Below, piece after piece: positions 1 to 5,354 of a stretch of 5,421 nt of DNA (within the stretch, counting starts at the first letter, position 1; every line of letters starts with the position of its first letter). The DNA is from Chromatiales bacterium (GTDB taxonomy: Bacteria; Pseudomonadota; Gammaproteobacteria; Chromatiales; Chromatiaceae). Below the pieces are notes generated by a model. That model had not been told where the DNA came from. It saw nothing but the letters and a program-made list of their open reading frames with translations, and ran no database searches. Location of the stretch: assembly GCA_022360595.1 (NCBI GenBank), contig JAKSCN010000010.1, forward strand, positions 1-5,421, written 5' to 3'. The position numbers and the translations under genes are program-made.

Positions 1-8
1 CTAGCTTT

Positions 9-25
9 TTGGCAATAGCTGCGCA
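9..25 (+). promoter_or_regulatory. Weak sigma-54-like -24/-12 candidate
   Basis: TTGGCA at 9-14 followed by GCA at 23-25 has the GG-N10-GC spacing expected of a sigma-54 promoter. The intervening consensus positions (CG after TTGGCA, TT before GC) do not match. It overlaps the inverted repeat at 23-38. If real, transcription would begin near 36 and leave a leader of about 130 bases before azoR. A chance match is quite possible. Confidence 0.15.
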
Positions 26-38
26 TACCAATGTATGC
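23..38. repeat. Perfect 6-bp inverted repeat upstream of azoR (possible operator)
   Basis: GCATAC (23-28) and GTATGC (33-38) are perfect reverse complements around a 4-base CAAT loop. No T-run follows, so this does not look like an intrinsic terminator of an upstream gene. It lies about 130 bases before the azoreductase start, where a repressor or LysR-type site could sit. The regulator is unknown and no regulator gene is visible in the window. Confidence 0.35.
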
Positions 39-155
39 CTTAACCCTGGCGCCATTATCCCATAAATGGAACAGAGCTTTCATAAAGACCAGGCTAGTTC
101 TATGAGAGGGACGGTTGTAATCTTTTTCTCCAATGTAATTGAGCAATCAGATGGC

Positions 156-160
156 GAGGA
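156..160 (+). promoter_or_regulatory. Ribosome binding site that fixes the azoR start
   Basis: GAGGA lies 7 bases before the ATG at 168. The open frame continues upstream to an ATG at 66, but that one has no comparable site and its 34 extra residues match nothing in the family. Confidence 0.75.
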
Positions 161-167
161 AAAGGTT

Positions 168-773
168 ATGGGCCAGAAAATTTTACATATCGACTCCAGT
201 GCACGCTTTGAGGGCTCGGAATCCCGTATTCTCAGCCGTGCCTTTATAGACCAGTGGCTGGCGCTTCATCCCGAAGATGAAGTGATTGTTCGGGATATTA
301 TCTCCCATCCTCTACCACATTTGGACGAGACACTCCTGGCTGGTTTGTTTACACCAGCTGGTACTCTCACTGTGGAGATGCAGGCAGCGGTTGAGCGGGT
401 GGATGAATTGGTTGAGGAGTTTCTGGCAGCCGATATCCTGGTGCTGGGAGTGCCTATGTATAACTTCGGTATTCCCTCCACTCTCAAGGCCTATATCGAC
501 CACATTGCCCAGGCTGGGCGAACCTTCAAATACACCGATCAAGGTCCCGTCGGACTGGCTGGCGACAAACAGATCTACATCCTCTCCGCGCGAGGTGGTA
601 TCTATGATGACAGCCCTATGGATCATCAGGCCGCCTATCTGCGCACCGTCTTCAGATTTCTCGGTATTGATAAGGTCCACTTGATTCACGCCCAGGGTTT
701 GAACATGGGAGAAGATATCCGTGATAAGAGTGTGCGCCAAGCCCTCTCTGATATCGAGCAGCTGGCAGCATAA
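168..773 (+). CDS. azoR: FMN-dependent NADH-azoreductase / NADH:quinone oxidoreductase (AzoR, flavodoxin-like fold)
   Basis: This cytoplasmic flavoenzyme reduces quinones to hydroquinones, and azo dyes as side substrates, with NADH through bound FMN. The usual physiological view is protection against electrophilic quinones. Starting at ATG 168 gives 201 residues, the same length as E. coli AzoR. An N-terminal beta strand leads into the phosphate-binding region (S10-S11, then S17/S19). The FMN-ring motif PMYNF is at 96-100, the GRTFKYT/GPVGL segment at 117-130, and the second flavin loop SARGGIY at 140-146. All core family blocks are present, so it should be active as a homodimer. It is probably monocistronic: non-coding sequence lies upstream, and a convergent gene with a GC hairpin lies downstream. 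The longer frame from 66 is rejected because the ribosome site and family length both favour 168. Confidence 0.93.
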   Translation: MGQKILHIDSSARFEGSESRILSRAFIDQWLALHPEDEVIVRDIISHPLPHLDETLLAGLFTPAGTLTVEMQAAVERVDELVEEFLAADILVLGVPMYNFGIPSTLKAYIDHIAQAGRTFKYTDQGPVGLAGDKQIYILSARGGIYDDSPMDHQAAYLRTVFRFLGIDKVHLIHAQGLNMGEDIRDKSVRQALSDIEQLAA

Positions 774-812
774 AGCAGCTTTTAAGAGCAACTGACAAAC
801 GATGAACTAAAT

Positions 813-832
813 GGGGGGCACAGGTGCCCCCC
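813..832. terminator. GC-rich hairpin between convergent azoR and fadL-like genes
   Basis: GGGGGGCA (813-820) pairs perfectly with TGCCCCCC (825-832) around a CAGG loop. It sits 39 bases after the azoR stop and 37 bases beyond the stop of the opposing gene, so it could end transcripts from both sides. Neither flank has a real U-tract (TATCATT on one side, ATTTAGTT on the other). It is therefore either a weak intrinsic terminator or a hairpin that protects 3' ends. Confidence 0.5.
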
Positions 833-867
833 CTATCATTCCAGACCGATGATTTAAACTCTCCCGG

Positions 868-2178
868 TTACAGCTTCCAGGAGTAAGCAATGCCAAAAGA
901 GTCCTGATACATGCTGATATCAGCGGTACCGAAGCCTGGTGTTGGAGTACCTTTGATATCCTCTTCAAACGCATGCATATAGCTGAACGTCAGCTCCTCC
1001 CCGTCGCCGAGCTGCCAGGTAGCACCCAGGGTCAGGTGCGTCTCCACCGTTGCCGGAGCCAGGACATTGAAGAAAGTCTCCGAGGACGAGATCGGGGCGT
1101 CACCATGGTTGACGCCTGCTCTGAGGGTCAGTTTTGGACTGTACTGGTAGGCAAGGCCCAGTTTATAAATGGTCTGATCATCCCATCCGAAGCCAGGACC
1201 ATTATCACCACCGAGGCAGAAACTGTTTGGTGCTCCACCGCCGAGAATTGGGCAACCGAAGAAATTTGTCACGGAGTTACCCACTGAGTCCACGCCGCTA
1301 TAGTTGATGCGCATGACATCGGCCGCAATAGTCAATTTCGGTGTGGCCTGGATAGCGATGCCGATGGCGTAGTTCTCAGGAATATCAAAGTCACCCTGTT
1401 CGGCGAACAGGTCGGCGTAGTCGTCCAACTCCGTCATGTAGGTTTTAGTCTGGTAGGTGGCACCCAAGGTGACCCGGTCGGAGACCCTGCCGGCCCAGCC
1501 GACTCGGATACCAGCACCATAAGAGATATCGTGTCCATTGTTCGTCAACTCATTAACACCATCCCCATCTGCGGCAAAAGCCGAAAACCCCTGGAGTCCC
1601 CGCGCTGCAAAGGATTGCACGGCCAAATTCAAGCCAATACCAAGCGCGTTGTCTTCGTTCAACTTATAAGTAAACGTCGGAACGATGAACACTTGCGCCA
1701 AGTCGATACCGGTATCGTTGGTTCCCCCGGCGTTGAATATAGGGATGCCGCCGGCATAATCGGTGTTCATACCACCGTTGCCGAATACGGATACACCGAG
1801 AGTCATACGATCATTCAGCACCCGGTTGTAGCCAAACTCAGGGATCAGAAAGAGCTCCCGATCACTGCCATCAAATGATCCATCAGAGAAGCCGTCTGGA
1901 TTGGGAGGAACCATGGGATTGCTGTCCGTCCCCGTTAAAGTGGCATCTCGCACAGGACGGAAGATCTCTGCACCTATATCCAAACGGTTGCCGACAAAGG
2001 CCATACCTGCTGGATTGATCCCACCCGCCAGAGAGTCCTGGGGAAATGCAACACCAGCCCCTCCCATGCCTTTAGCCTTCTGGCCTATACCGTGGGGAGC
2101 ATAGCCGTTAGTGGCCCAGACGTTGGGTGCGATAACGGAACTGAGAGCGATAGCTACCAAAGCTTTTTTTAATTTCAC
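868..2178 (-). CDS. FadL/OmpP1/TodX-family outer-membrane channel for long-chain fatty acids or other hydrophobic compounds
   Basis: The predicted 436-residue precursor is close to E. coli FadL in length. It begins with a signal peptide: a KLKK basic end, a hydrophobic core (6-17) and a likely cut after A22 in VWA. The mature start has the family's glycine-rich, hatch-like segment and the NPAG signature (55-58). Alternating amphipathic strands fill the rest, as expected of a 14-strand barrel. Other family-type blocks are the WDDQTIYKLG region (332-341), LRAGV followed by PI (352-363), NVLAPATVETHLTLG (371-385) and LTFSYMHAF (396-404). C309 and C321 are the only cysteines and lie in a probable external loop, so a disulfide is plausible. 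The chain ends in ...SWKL rather than the usual terminal aromatic residue. The substrate cannot be assigned: FadL itself takes fatty acids, while relatives take aromatic or other hydrophobic compounds. The start is GTG, chosen for its signal peptide and ribosome site. Confidence 0.88.
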   Translation of the reverse strand: MKLKKALVAIALSSVIAPNVWATNGYAPHGIGQKAKGMGGAGVAFPQDSLAGGINPAGMAFVGNRLDIGAEIFRPVRDATLTGTDSNPMVPPNPDGFSDGSFDGSDRELFLIPEFGYNRVLNDRMTLGVSVFGNGGMNTDYAGGIPIFNAGGTNDTGIDLAQVFIVPTFTYKLNEDNALGIGLNLAVQSFAARGLQGFSAFAADGDGVNELTNNGHDISYGAGIRVGWAGRVSDRVTLGATYQTKTYMTELDDYADLFAEQGDFDIPENYAIGIAIQATPKLTIAADVMRINYSGVDSVGNSVTNFFGCPILGGGAPNSFCLGGDNGPGFGWDDQTIYKLGLAYQYSPKLTLRAGVNHGDAPISSSETFFNVLAPATVETHLTLGATWQLGDGEELTFSYMHAFEEDIKGTPTPGFGTADISMYQDSFGIAYSWKL

Positions 2179-2186
2179 TATTTTTA

Positions 2187-2192
2187 CCCCTC
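2187..2192 (-). promoter_or_regulatory. Ribosome binding site of the fadL-like gene (GTG start)
   Basis: On the minus strand GAGGGG lies 8 bases before the GTG at 2178. It supports this non-ATG start. The ATG at 2194-2192 overlaps the site itself and is out of frame. Confidence 0.7.
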
Positions 2193-2197
2193 ATTAA

Positions 2198-2220
2198 TGC
2201 GGAGGAAATCCCTTACCGCA
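2198..2220 (-). promoter_or_regulatory. Leader hairpin just upstream of the fadL-like ribosome site
   Basis: TGCGG (2198-2202) pairs with CCGCA (2216-2220), and AGG (2203-2205) pairs with CCT (2211-2213). A TA bulge (2214-2215) and a 5-base loop complete an 8-bp stem. It ends 5 bases from the ribosome site at 2187-2192, without covering it. It could tune mRNA stability or translation, as leaders of outer-membrane protein mRNAs often do. No known riboswitch pattern is recognisable. Confidence 0.35.
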
Positions 2221-2254
2221 CTGGTTTATTAGAATGTAATTTCTTCTTAAAATA

Positions 2255-2282
2255 CTTATAGTTACCCAATTAAGCAGATCAA
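2255..2282 (-). promoter_or_regulatory. Candidate sigma-70 promoter for the fadL-like gene (proximal)
   Basis: Read on the minus strand, TTGATC (2282-2277, 4 of 6 to consensus) and TATAAG (2260-2255, 5 of 6) are separated by 16 bases. Initiation near 2248 would give a leader of about 70 bases containing the hairpin at 2198-2220. This is the better of the two candidates on this strand, judged by its -10 element and position. Confidence 0.45.
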
Positions 2283-2310
2283 TATTCATTGAGCGCCAGC
2301 ATTATGTCAA
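2281..2310 (-). promoter_or_regulatory. Candidate sigma-70 promoter for the fadL-like gene (distal)
   Basis: A perfect TTGACA (2310-2305 on the minus strand) is followed after 18 bases by AATATT (2286-2281, 4 of 6). It overlaps the proximal candidate by two bases, so the two could be alternative promoters, or one may be a chance match. The ideal -35 element is its main support. Confidence 0.3.
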
Positions 2311-2397
2311 GCATTCCATGGTGCAACTGTGGTTTTCTTTGAACCCGTTAATGTATAGACGCACACTTTGCTTCTGAATGTTTGGGCCTAAGGGACA

Positions 2398-2425
2398 TTG
2401 TCAGCAGAACAAGTGTGGACATAGT
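2398..2425 (+). promoter_or_regulatory. Weak candidate promoter for the cyclase-PilZ gene
   Basis: TTGTCA (2398-2403, 5 of 6) and CATAGT (2420-2425, 4 of 6) are 16 bases apart. Transcription would begin near 2432, giving a leader of about 70 bases before the ATG at 2503. If this placement is right, the upstream in-frame TTG at 2437 would lie almost at the transcript's 5' end, favouring the ATG. Confidence 0.25.
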
Positions 2426-2492
2426 CAAGACCCTCATTGTGCCAAATCATCACTGCCATTGCTGGCTATACTGAAAATACATCTTTTCGGTC

Positions 2493-2497
2493 AGGGG
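2493..2497 (+). promoter_or_regulatory. Ribosome binding site that decides the cyclase start
   Basis: AGGGG lies 5 bases before ATG 2503. The open frame extends back to a TTG at 2437, which has no purine-rich site before it. Confidence 0.55.
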
Positions 2498-2502
2498 TAG
2501 GA

Positions 2503-3582
2503 ATGAATATAAAGCATGCCGATCTCATCGACAGAATTGTTAGTACCGTAGAGAAGACGCTGGAGACCAAACTGTCATCGTTTGAACAGAGCCGCCTTCA
2601 TCAGGCGCTGATGAAGTCTATCGACGCGCCCCCGTGGGGTCACAGCTCACCTCAATCGAAACAGCTCACCATTCTCCTTTCGGATCTGCGTGGTTTTACC
2701 GCATTGTCTGAATGCCATCCCCCCGAGGTGGTTATCGAACTATTGAACTCCTATTTCACACCGATGTGCGAAATCATCTACCGCTTTGGCGGCACCATTG
2801 ACAAGTTTATGGGTGACTCCGTTATGGCGCTGTTTGGCCTGCCCGAATCAAGAGAAGACGATTTGGCGCGCGCTATCGCATGCGCCGTTGAGATGCAAAA
2901 GGCTATACTCGATATCAACGCCCAAAACAGCTTACGTGGCTATCCGCGCCTGTTCATGGGAATCGGTATAAACACGGGTGAAGTAATCGCCGGTGAGCTG
3001 GGTTCCGAGCTGCATCACGAATACACGGTTATAGGGGATGAGGTGAATCTGGCCTGCCGTATTGAGGCGTACAGTCTGCGCGGACAGATTCTGCTAAGCG
3101 AACACTCCCGTCAACTCGCGGCTTCCTACGTAACATGCGGCCCCGCCAACCGGGTGGTGGTCAAAGGAAAAGAGACACCTGTCAATCTATACGAGCTACT
3201 CGCTACCACAACCCCCCGGTACCTTGAAGTACCACGAATGGATGCGCGCAAAAGCCCCCGTATCGAAGTTGATTTCCCAATCACCTTTCAGATTTTAGCA
3301 GACAAGGTGGTTCCGCAAGAGCATCACGAGGGTCGGGCCGTCAACTTGAGCTACCACGGGCTGCATGCCTATCTACCTGTCAATCTCCACTCACTCTCGG
3401 ACATTCGCATCACACTCTCTACATCGCTCATGAGTAAACAGAGCAGTTATATCTATGCCAAGGTGCTCGACTCTCAACCGGAAGAAGAGGGTTGGCTGAG
3501 CCGCATGGAATTCACACGCATTGATGATTCAGGCCAGGCCGCCATTAAAAACTATATTGATCAGGTAGTGAGCCAGAAGTAG
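2503..3582 (+). CDS. Class III adenylate cyclase with C-terminal PilZ (c-di-GMP receptor) domain
   Basis: From ATG 2503 the product has 359 residues and no membrane segment or signal peptide, so it should be cytoplasmic. Residues 1-45 form a short, probably helical lead. The cyclase domain spans about 55-233. Metal-binding D61 is in LSDLRGFT and D105 in DKFMGD. K101, four residues before D105, is the adenine-selecting lysine, and T175 (YTVIGD) is the second selecting position. N182 and R186 (VNLACR) are the transition-state pair. Lysine plus threonine predicts ATP rather than GTP as substrate and fits subclass IIIb, where Thr replaces the usual Asp. A complete catalytic set predicts an active homodimer. 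A PilZ domain follows (about 246-357), with RxxxR at R249-R253 and the NxSxxG form of the second motif at N281, S283, G286. Both c-di-GMP-contact motifs are intact. The inferred role is c-di-GMP-controlled cAMP synthesis. It is transcribed alone and convergent with the phosphatase gene. Confidence 0.88.
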   Translation: MNIKHADLIDRIVSTVEKTLETKLSSFEQSRLHQALMKSIDAPPWGHSSPQSKQLTILLSDLRGFTALSECHPPEVVIELLNSYFTPMCEIIYRFGGTIDKFMGDSVMALFGLPESREDDLARAIACAVEMQKAILDINAQNSLRGYPRLFMGIGINTGEVIAGELGSELHHEYTVIGDEVNLACRIEAYSLRGQILLSEHSRQLAASYVTCGPANRVVVKGKETPVNLYELLATTTPRYLEVPRMDARKSPRIEVDFPITFQILADKVVPQEHHEGRAVNLSYHGLHAYLPVNLHSLSDIRITLSTSLMSKQSSYIYAKVLDSQPEEEGWLSRMEFTRIDDSGQAAIKNYIDQVVSQK

Positions 3583-3641
3583 CCTTACACCAGCTATTCA
3601 GCAGCCACTGACATACGTTGTGCTGGAACGGAATCACCATG

Positions 3642-4265
3642 TTAAGGCCCGGGGCCGCTATTCTCATGGGTAAAGGCTGAACGTAGTACTTCAGCTTGAG
3701 CCTGATACCAGTCGGCATTCGCATTGCGATGAACACCTGATTCATAAAGTTCATAAGCCCGCCGCTCAATGGCTTTACGATACCGTTCAATCATATCGTT
3801 GCGAAACCCATCATAAGCTTCCCAGGCCGGAACAGCCCCGGGGCGTCCTTTCCGTATTAGATGAATCGCCCTGTCAGGTGACAGCCCCTCGATCAGAGTA
3901 AGATAACCGAGCACAGTGACTGATGATCGCCCTAAACCAGCGGTACAATGCACATATACCTGATGCCCAAGAGAACGCAGATTAGTTAATAGCGATACTG
4001 CCGCGGACAGTTGACGACGCATATCATCCACATCGAAGTCACGAATCGGGCAGCGCTCCATCCGTAGTCCAAGCTCTTCACCAGTGCGGTACAGCATCCT
4101 ATAGTCAATTCCCCAATAATCGAGGCAATCATCGTGCTGCAGCGACAGTAGTGCCGAGACACCGGTTTCCGAGTGAATTCGCCGAATATCATCAGGCGCC
4201 ATCGGGCAGCTCCCGATGACAATGTCATCCGTAATCTGCCCCCAGTTTAATGACCAGGTCCACAT
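3642..4265 (-). CDS. Dual-specificity phosphatase, SEX4/laforin-like, with DUF2934-like tail
   Basis: The product of 207 residues is a cysteine-dependent phosphatase. The P-loop HCTAGLGRS is at 106-114, with nucleophile C107 and phosphate-binding R113. The acid loop is RDFD at 75-78. The N-terminal DDIVIGSCP block (13-21), the LSLQ-D-YWGID stretch and RDFDxxDMRxxL resemble, from memory, the plant starch phosphatase SEX4. The CTAGLGR loop fits the C-polar-AG-aliphatic-GR form described for glucan phosphatases. Substrate could therefore be phosphorylated polysaccharide, but a phosphoprotein is not excluded. There is no carbohydrate-binding module. Residues 169-194 (RAYELYES, then NADWYQAQAEVL) look like a DUF2934 motif. 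There is no signal peptide, so it is probably cytoplasmic. The start was set at ATG 4265: the frame extends to a GTG at 4358, but the extra 31 residues look non-conserved. A TATACT box at 4308-4303 would begin transcription inside that extension. The ribosome site is weak, so the start is moderately certain. Confidence 0.82.
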   Translation of the reverse strand: MWTWSLNWGQITDDIVIGSCPMAPDDIRRIHSETGVSALLSLQHDDCLDYWGIDYRMLYRTGEELGLRMERCPIRDFDVDDMRRQLSAAVSLLTNLRSLGHQVYVHCTAGLGRSSVTVLGYLTLIEGLSPDRAIHLIRKGRPGAVPAWEAYDGFRNDMIERYRKAIERRAYELYESGVHRNANADWYQAQAEVLRSAFTHENSGPGP

Positions 4266-4302
4266 GCCAATGAACTGTCTCTTCAGAATGGATGGTAAAA
4301 GT

Positions 4303-4308
4303 AGTATA
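4303..4308 (-). promoter_or_regulatory. Candidate -10 box for the phosphatase gene
   Basis: TATACT on the minus strand matches 5 of 6 positions of the sigma-70 -10 consensus and lies about 38 bases before the ATG at 4265. No good -35 hexamer is found 16-18 bases upstream, so activity may depend on an activator or the match may be accidental. Confidence 0.25.
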
Positions 4309-4434
4309 GGCCGCGCTGGGATTTCGGGTACGCCTGCTGGTTTCCCCACCCTTAGCACCCCCTGCCATTTCGCTCCAACAGATAATCACCTTGTTACTGT
4401 TCCACTGGATTGCGGTCTAACCAAAATACAGACC

Positions 4435-4440
4435 AGGAGG
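4435..4440 (+). promoter_or_regulatory. Strong ribosome binding site for the TIGR01777 gene
   Basis: AGGAGG is a full Shine-Dalgarno match 5 bases before ATG 4446. It rules out the upstream in-frame ATG at 4410, whose extra 12 residues precede the Rossmann strand. Confidence 0.85.
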
Positions 4441-4445
4441 ACGGT

Positions 4446-5354
4446 ATGAAAATCGCCATCAGTGGTGCAACCGGCTTCATTGGCAGCCACCTCACTGCCC
4501 GCTTTGAAAAACAGGGAGAACAGGTCATAAAGCTCACCAGAAGTGATTTTAAGGCGGGAGTCAAACATCTGATCTCACATCTGGAAAACTGCGCCGTTAT
4601 TATCAATCTGGCCGGTGAGCCTCTCAATCGGCGCTGGAGCCCAAGCTACATGCAGGCAATCTATAACAGCCGAATTGAAACTACCCGGCTTCTCGTAGCG
4701 GCAGTCAAAGAGATGGGATCACGCCCCCGGACCCTCATATCCACATCCGCCATTGGCGCATTCACATCCAGCGGCAGATATACAGAGCACGACACTCCCA
4801 ACGCCTCTGACTTTCTCGGTAATATCACCAGAGAGTGGGAGCAAGAAGCACAAAAGGCCGCTGATCTCGGTGTACGTACGCTTATATTCCGATTCGCCCT
4901 GGTCTTGGGCTGTGAGGGTGGATTGATCAAACAGGTGCTCCCTCCCTTCCGCATGGGCCTGGGTGGCACAATAGGCGATGGCTCCCAACCCTTCTCCTGG
5001 GTGCATATAGACGATTTAACCCGCGCCTATGAGTTTGCCCTGGCACATCCTGAGATGGAGGGCATCTACCATATCTGCGCCCCCAATCCAGTAACCAACC
5101 GGATCTTCACAAAGACCCTGGGCCAACTGTTACACCGCCCTACTCTACTGCCGGTGCCCGTGACATTTCTGCAGTTGGCCTTCGGGAAAGGCGCAGAAGC
5201 GATTACATCCGGTCAATGCGTAGTCTCTGAAAGACTACCCCAAGCAGGATTTGTTTTTGAGTTTGACACCATCGACAAAGCGCTGCAGGAGATCATCGCA
5301 GAGACACCTCAGAAACAGAAACCATCAAAGTCGAAGGAGACAAACGTAAAATGA
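4446..5354 (+). CDS. TIGR01777-family SDR protein (YfcH-like NAD(P)-dependent epimerase/dehydratase homologue)
   Basis: The 302-residue product belongs to the extended short-chain dehydrogenase/reductase group and matches the usual length of the TIGR01777 family (E. coli YfcH). Residues 2-14 give the beta strand and GATGFIGS nucleotide loop. NLAGEPL is at 54-60, the RRW...SRIETT block at 62-80, LPPFRMGLGG at 165-174 and WVHIDDL at 185-191. The C-terminal part from about 250 (SGQCVVSERLPQAGF) corresponds to DUF1731. A 15-residue Lys-rich tail ends the chain. The reaction is unknown for the family, and this entry assigns none. A point to note: where relatives read SAxGYYG, this protein reads SAIGAFT (101-107), so the usual tyrosine pair is Ala-Phe. 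It is preceded by non-coding sequence, divergent from the phosphatase gene, and its stop overlaps a following ATG (ATGA), which suggests coupling to a downstream frame. Confidence 0.9.
   Translation: MKIAISGATGFIGSHLTARFEKQGEQVIKLTRSDFKAGVKHLISHLENCAVIINLAGEPLNRRWSPSYMQAIYNSRIETTRLLVAAVKEMGSRPRTLISTSAIGAFTSSGRYTEHDTPNASDFLGNITREWEQEAQKAADLGVRTLIFRFALVLGCEGGLIKQVLPPFRMGLGGTIGDGSQPFSWVHIDDLTRAYEFALAHPEMEGIYHICAPNPVTNRIFTKTLGQLLHRPTLLPVPVTFLQLAFGKGAEAITSGQCVVSERLPQAGFVFEFDTIDKALQEIIAETPQKQKPSKSKETNVK

Larger units (their letters stand above)
2179..2502. other. Divergent intergenic control region between fadL-like and cyclase-PilZ genes
   Basis: These roughly 320 AT-richer bases separate the GTG of the FadL gene from the ATG of the cyclase gene. 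Identified inside are the FadL ribosome site, leader hairpin and two overlapping minus-strand promoter candidates, then a weak plus-strand promoter candidate and the cyclase ribosome site. Roughly 2311-2397 shows no convincing repeat, operator or reading frame. A 19-codon frame at 2318 has no ribosome site. No CRP, FadR or PsrA consensus site could be made out by eye. Confidence 0.6.

Noticed and set aside
1..65. Tail of an upstream gene at the left edge
   Set aside because: No frame in this short stretch can be tied to a recognisable protein, so it is left as non-coding.
66..167. 34-residue N-terminal extension of the azoreductase from an ATG at 66
   Set aside because: It has no ribosome site and no family match. 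The ATG at 168 has GAGGA 7 bases upstream and gives the standard 201-residue length.
973..1287. Plus-strand open frame opposite the fadL-like gene, and similar antisense frames elsewhere
   Set aside because: These are shadows of well-supported genes. Their translations show no domains and they lack ribosome sites.
2318..2377. 19-codon reading frame on the plus strand in the divergent region
   Set aside because: No purine-rich site precedes the ATG and the peptide shows no recognisable feature.
2438..2453. CRP-like site (TGTG ... CAC) before the cyclase gene
   Set aside because: The half-sites are one base too far apart and the fifth position on both sides fails to match TGTGA-N6-TCACA.
2437..2502. 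TTG start giving a 22-residue longer cyclase
   Set aside because: It is a rare start codon with no ribosome site, the extension has no recognisable feature, and ATG 2503 has AGGGG at suitable spacing.
3646..3656. GGCCCGGGGCC palindrome near the end of the phosphatase gene as a terminator
   Set aside because: It lies within the last codons (Gly-Pro repeats), allows only a 4-bp stem with a 3-base loop, and has no T-run after it. No convincing terminator was found at 3583-3641 either.
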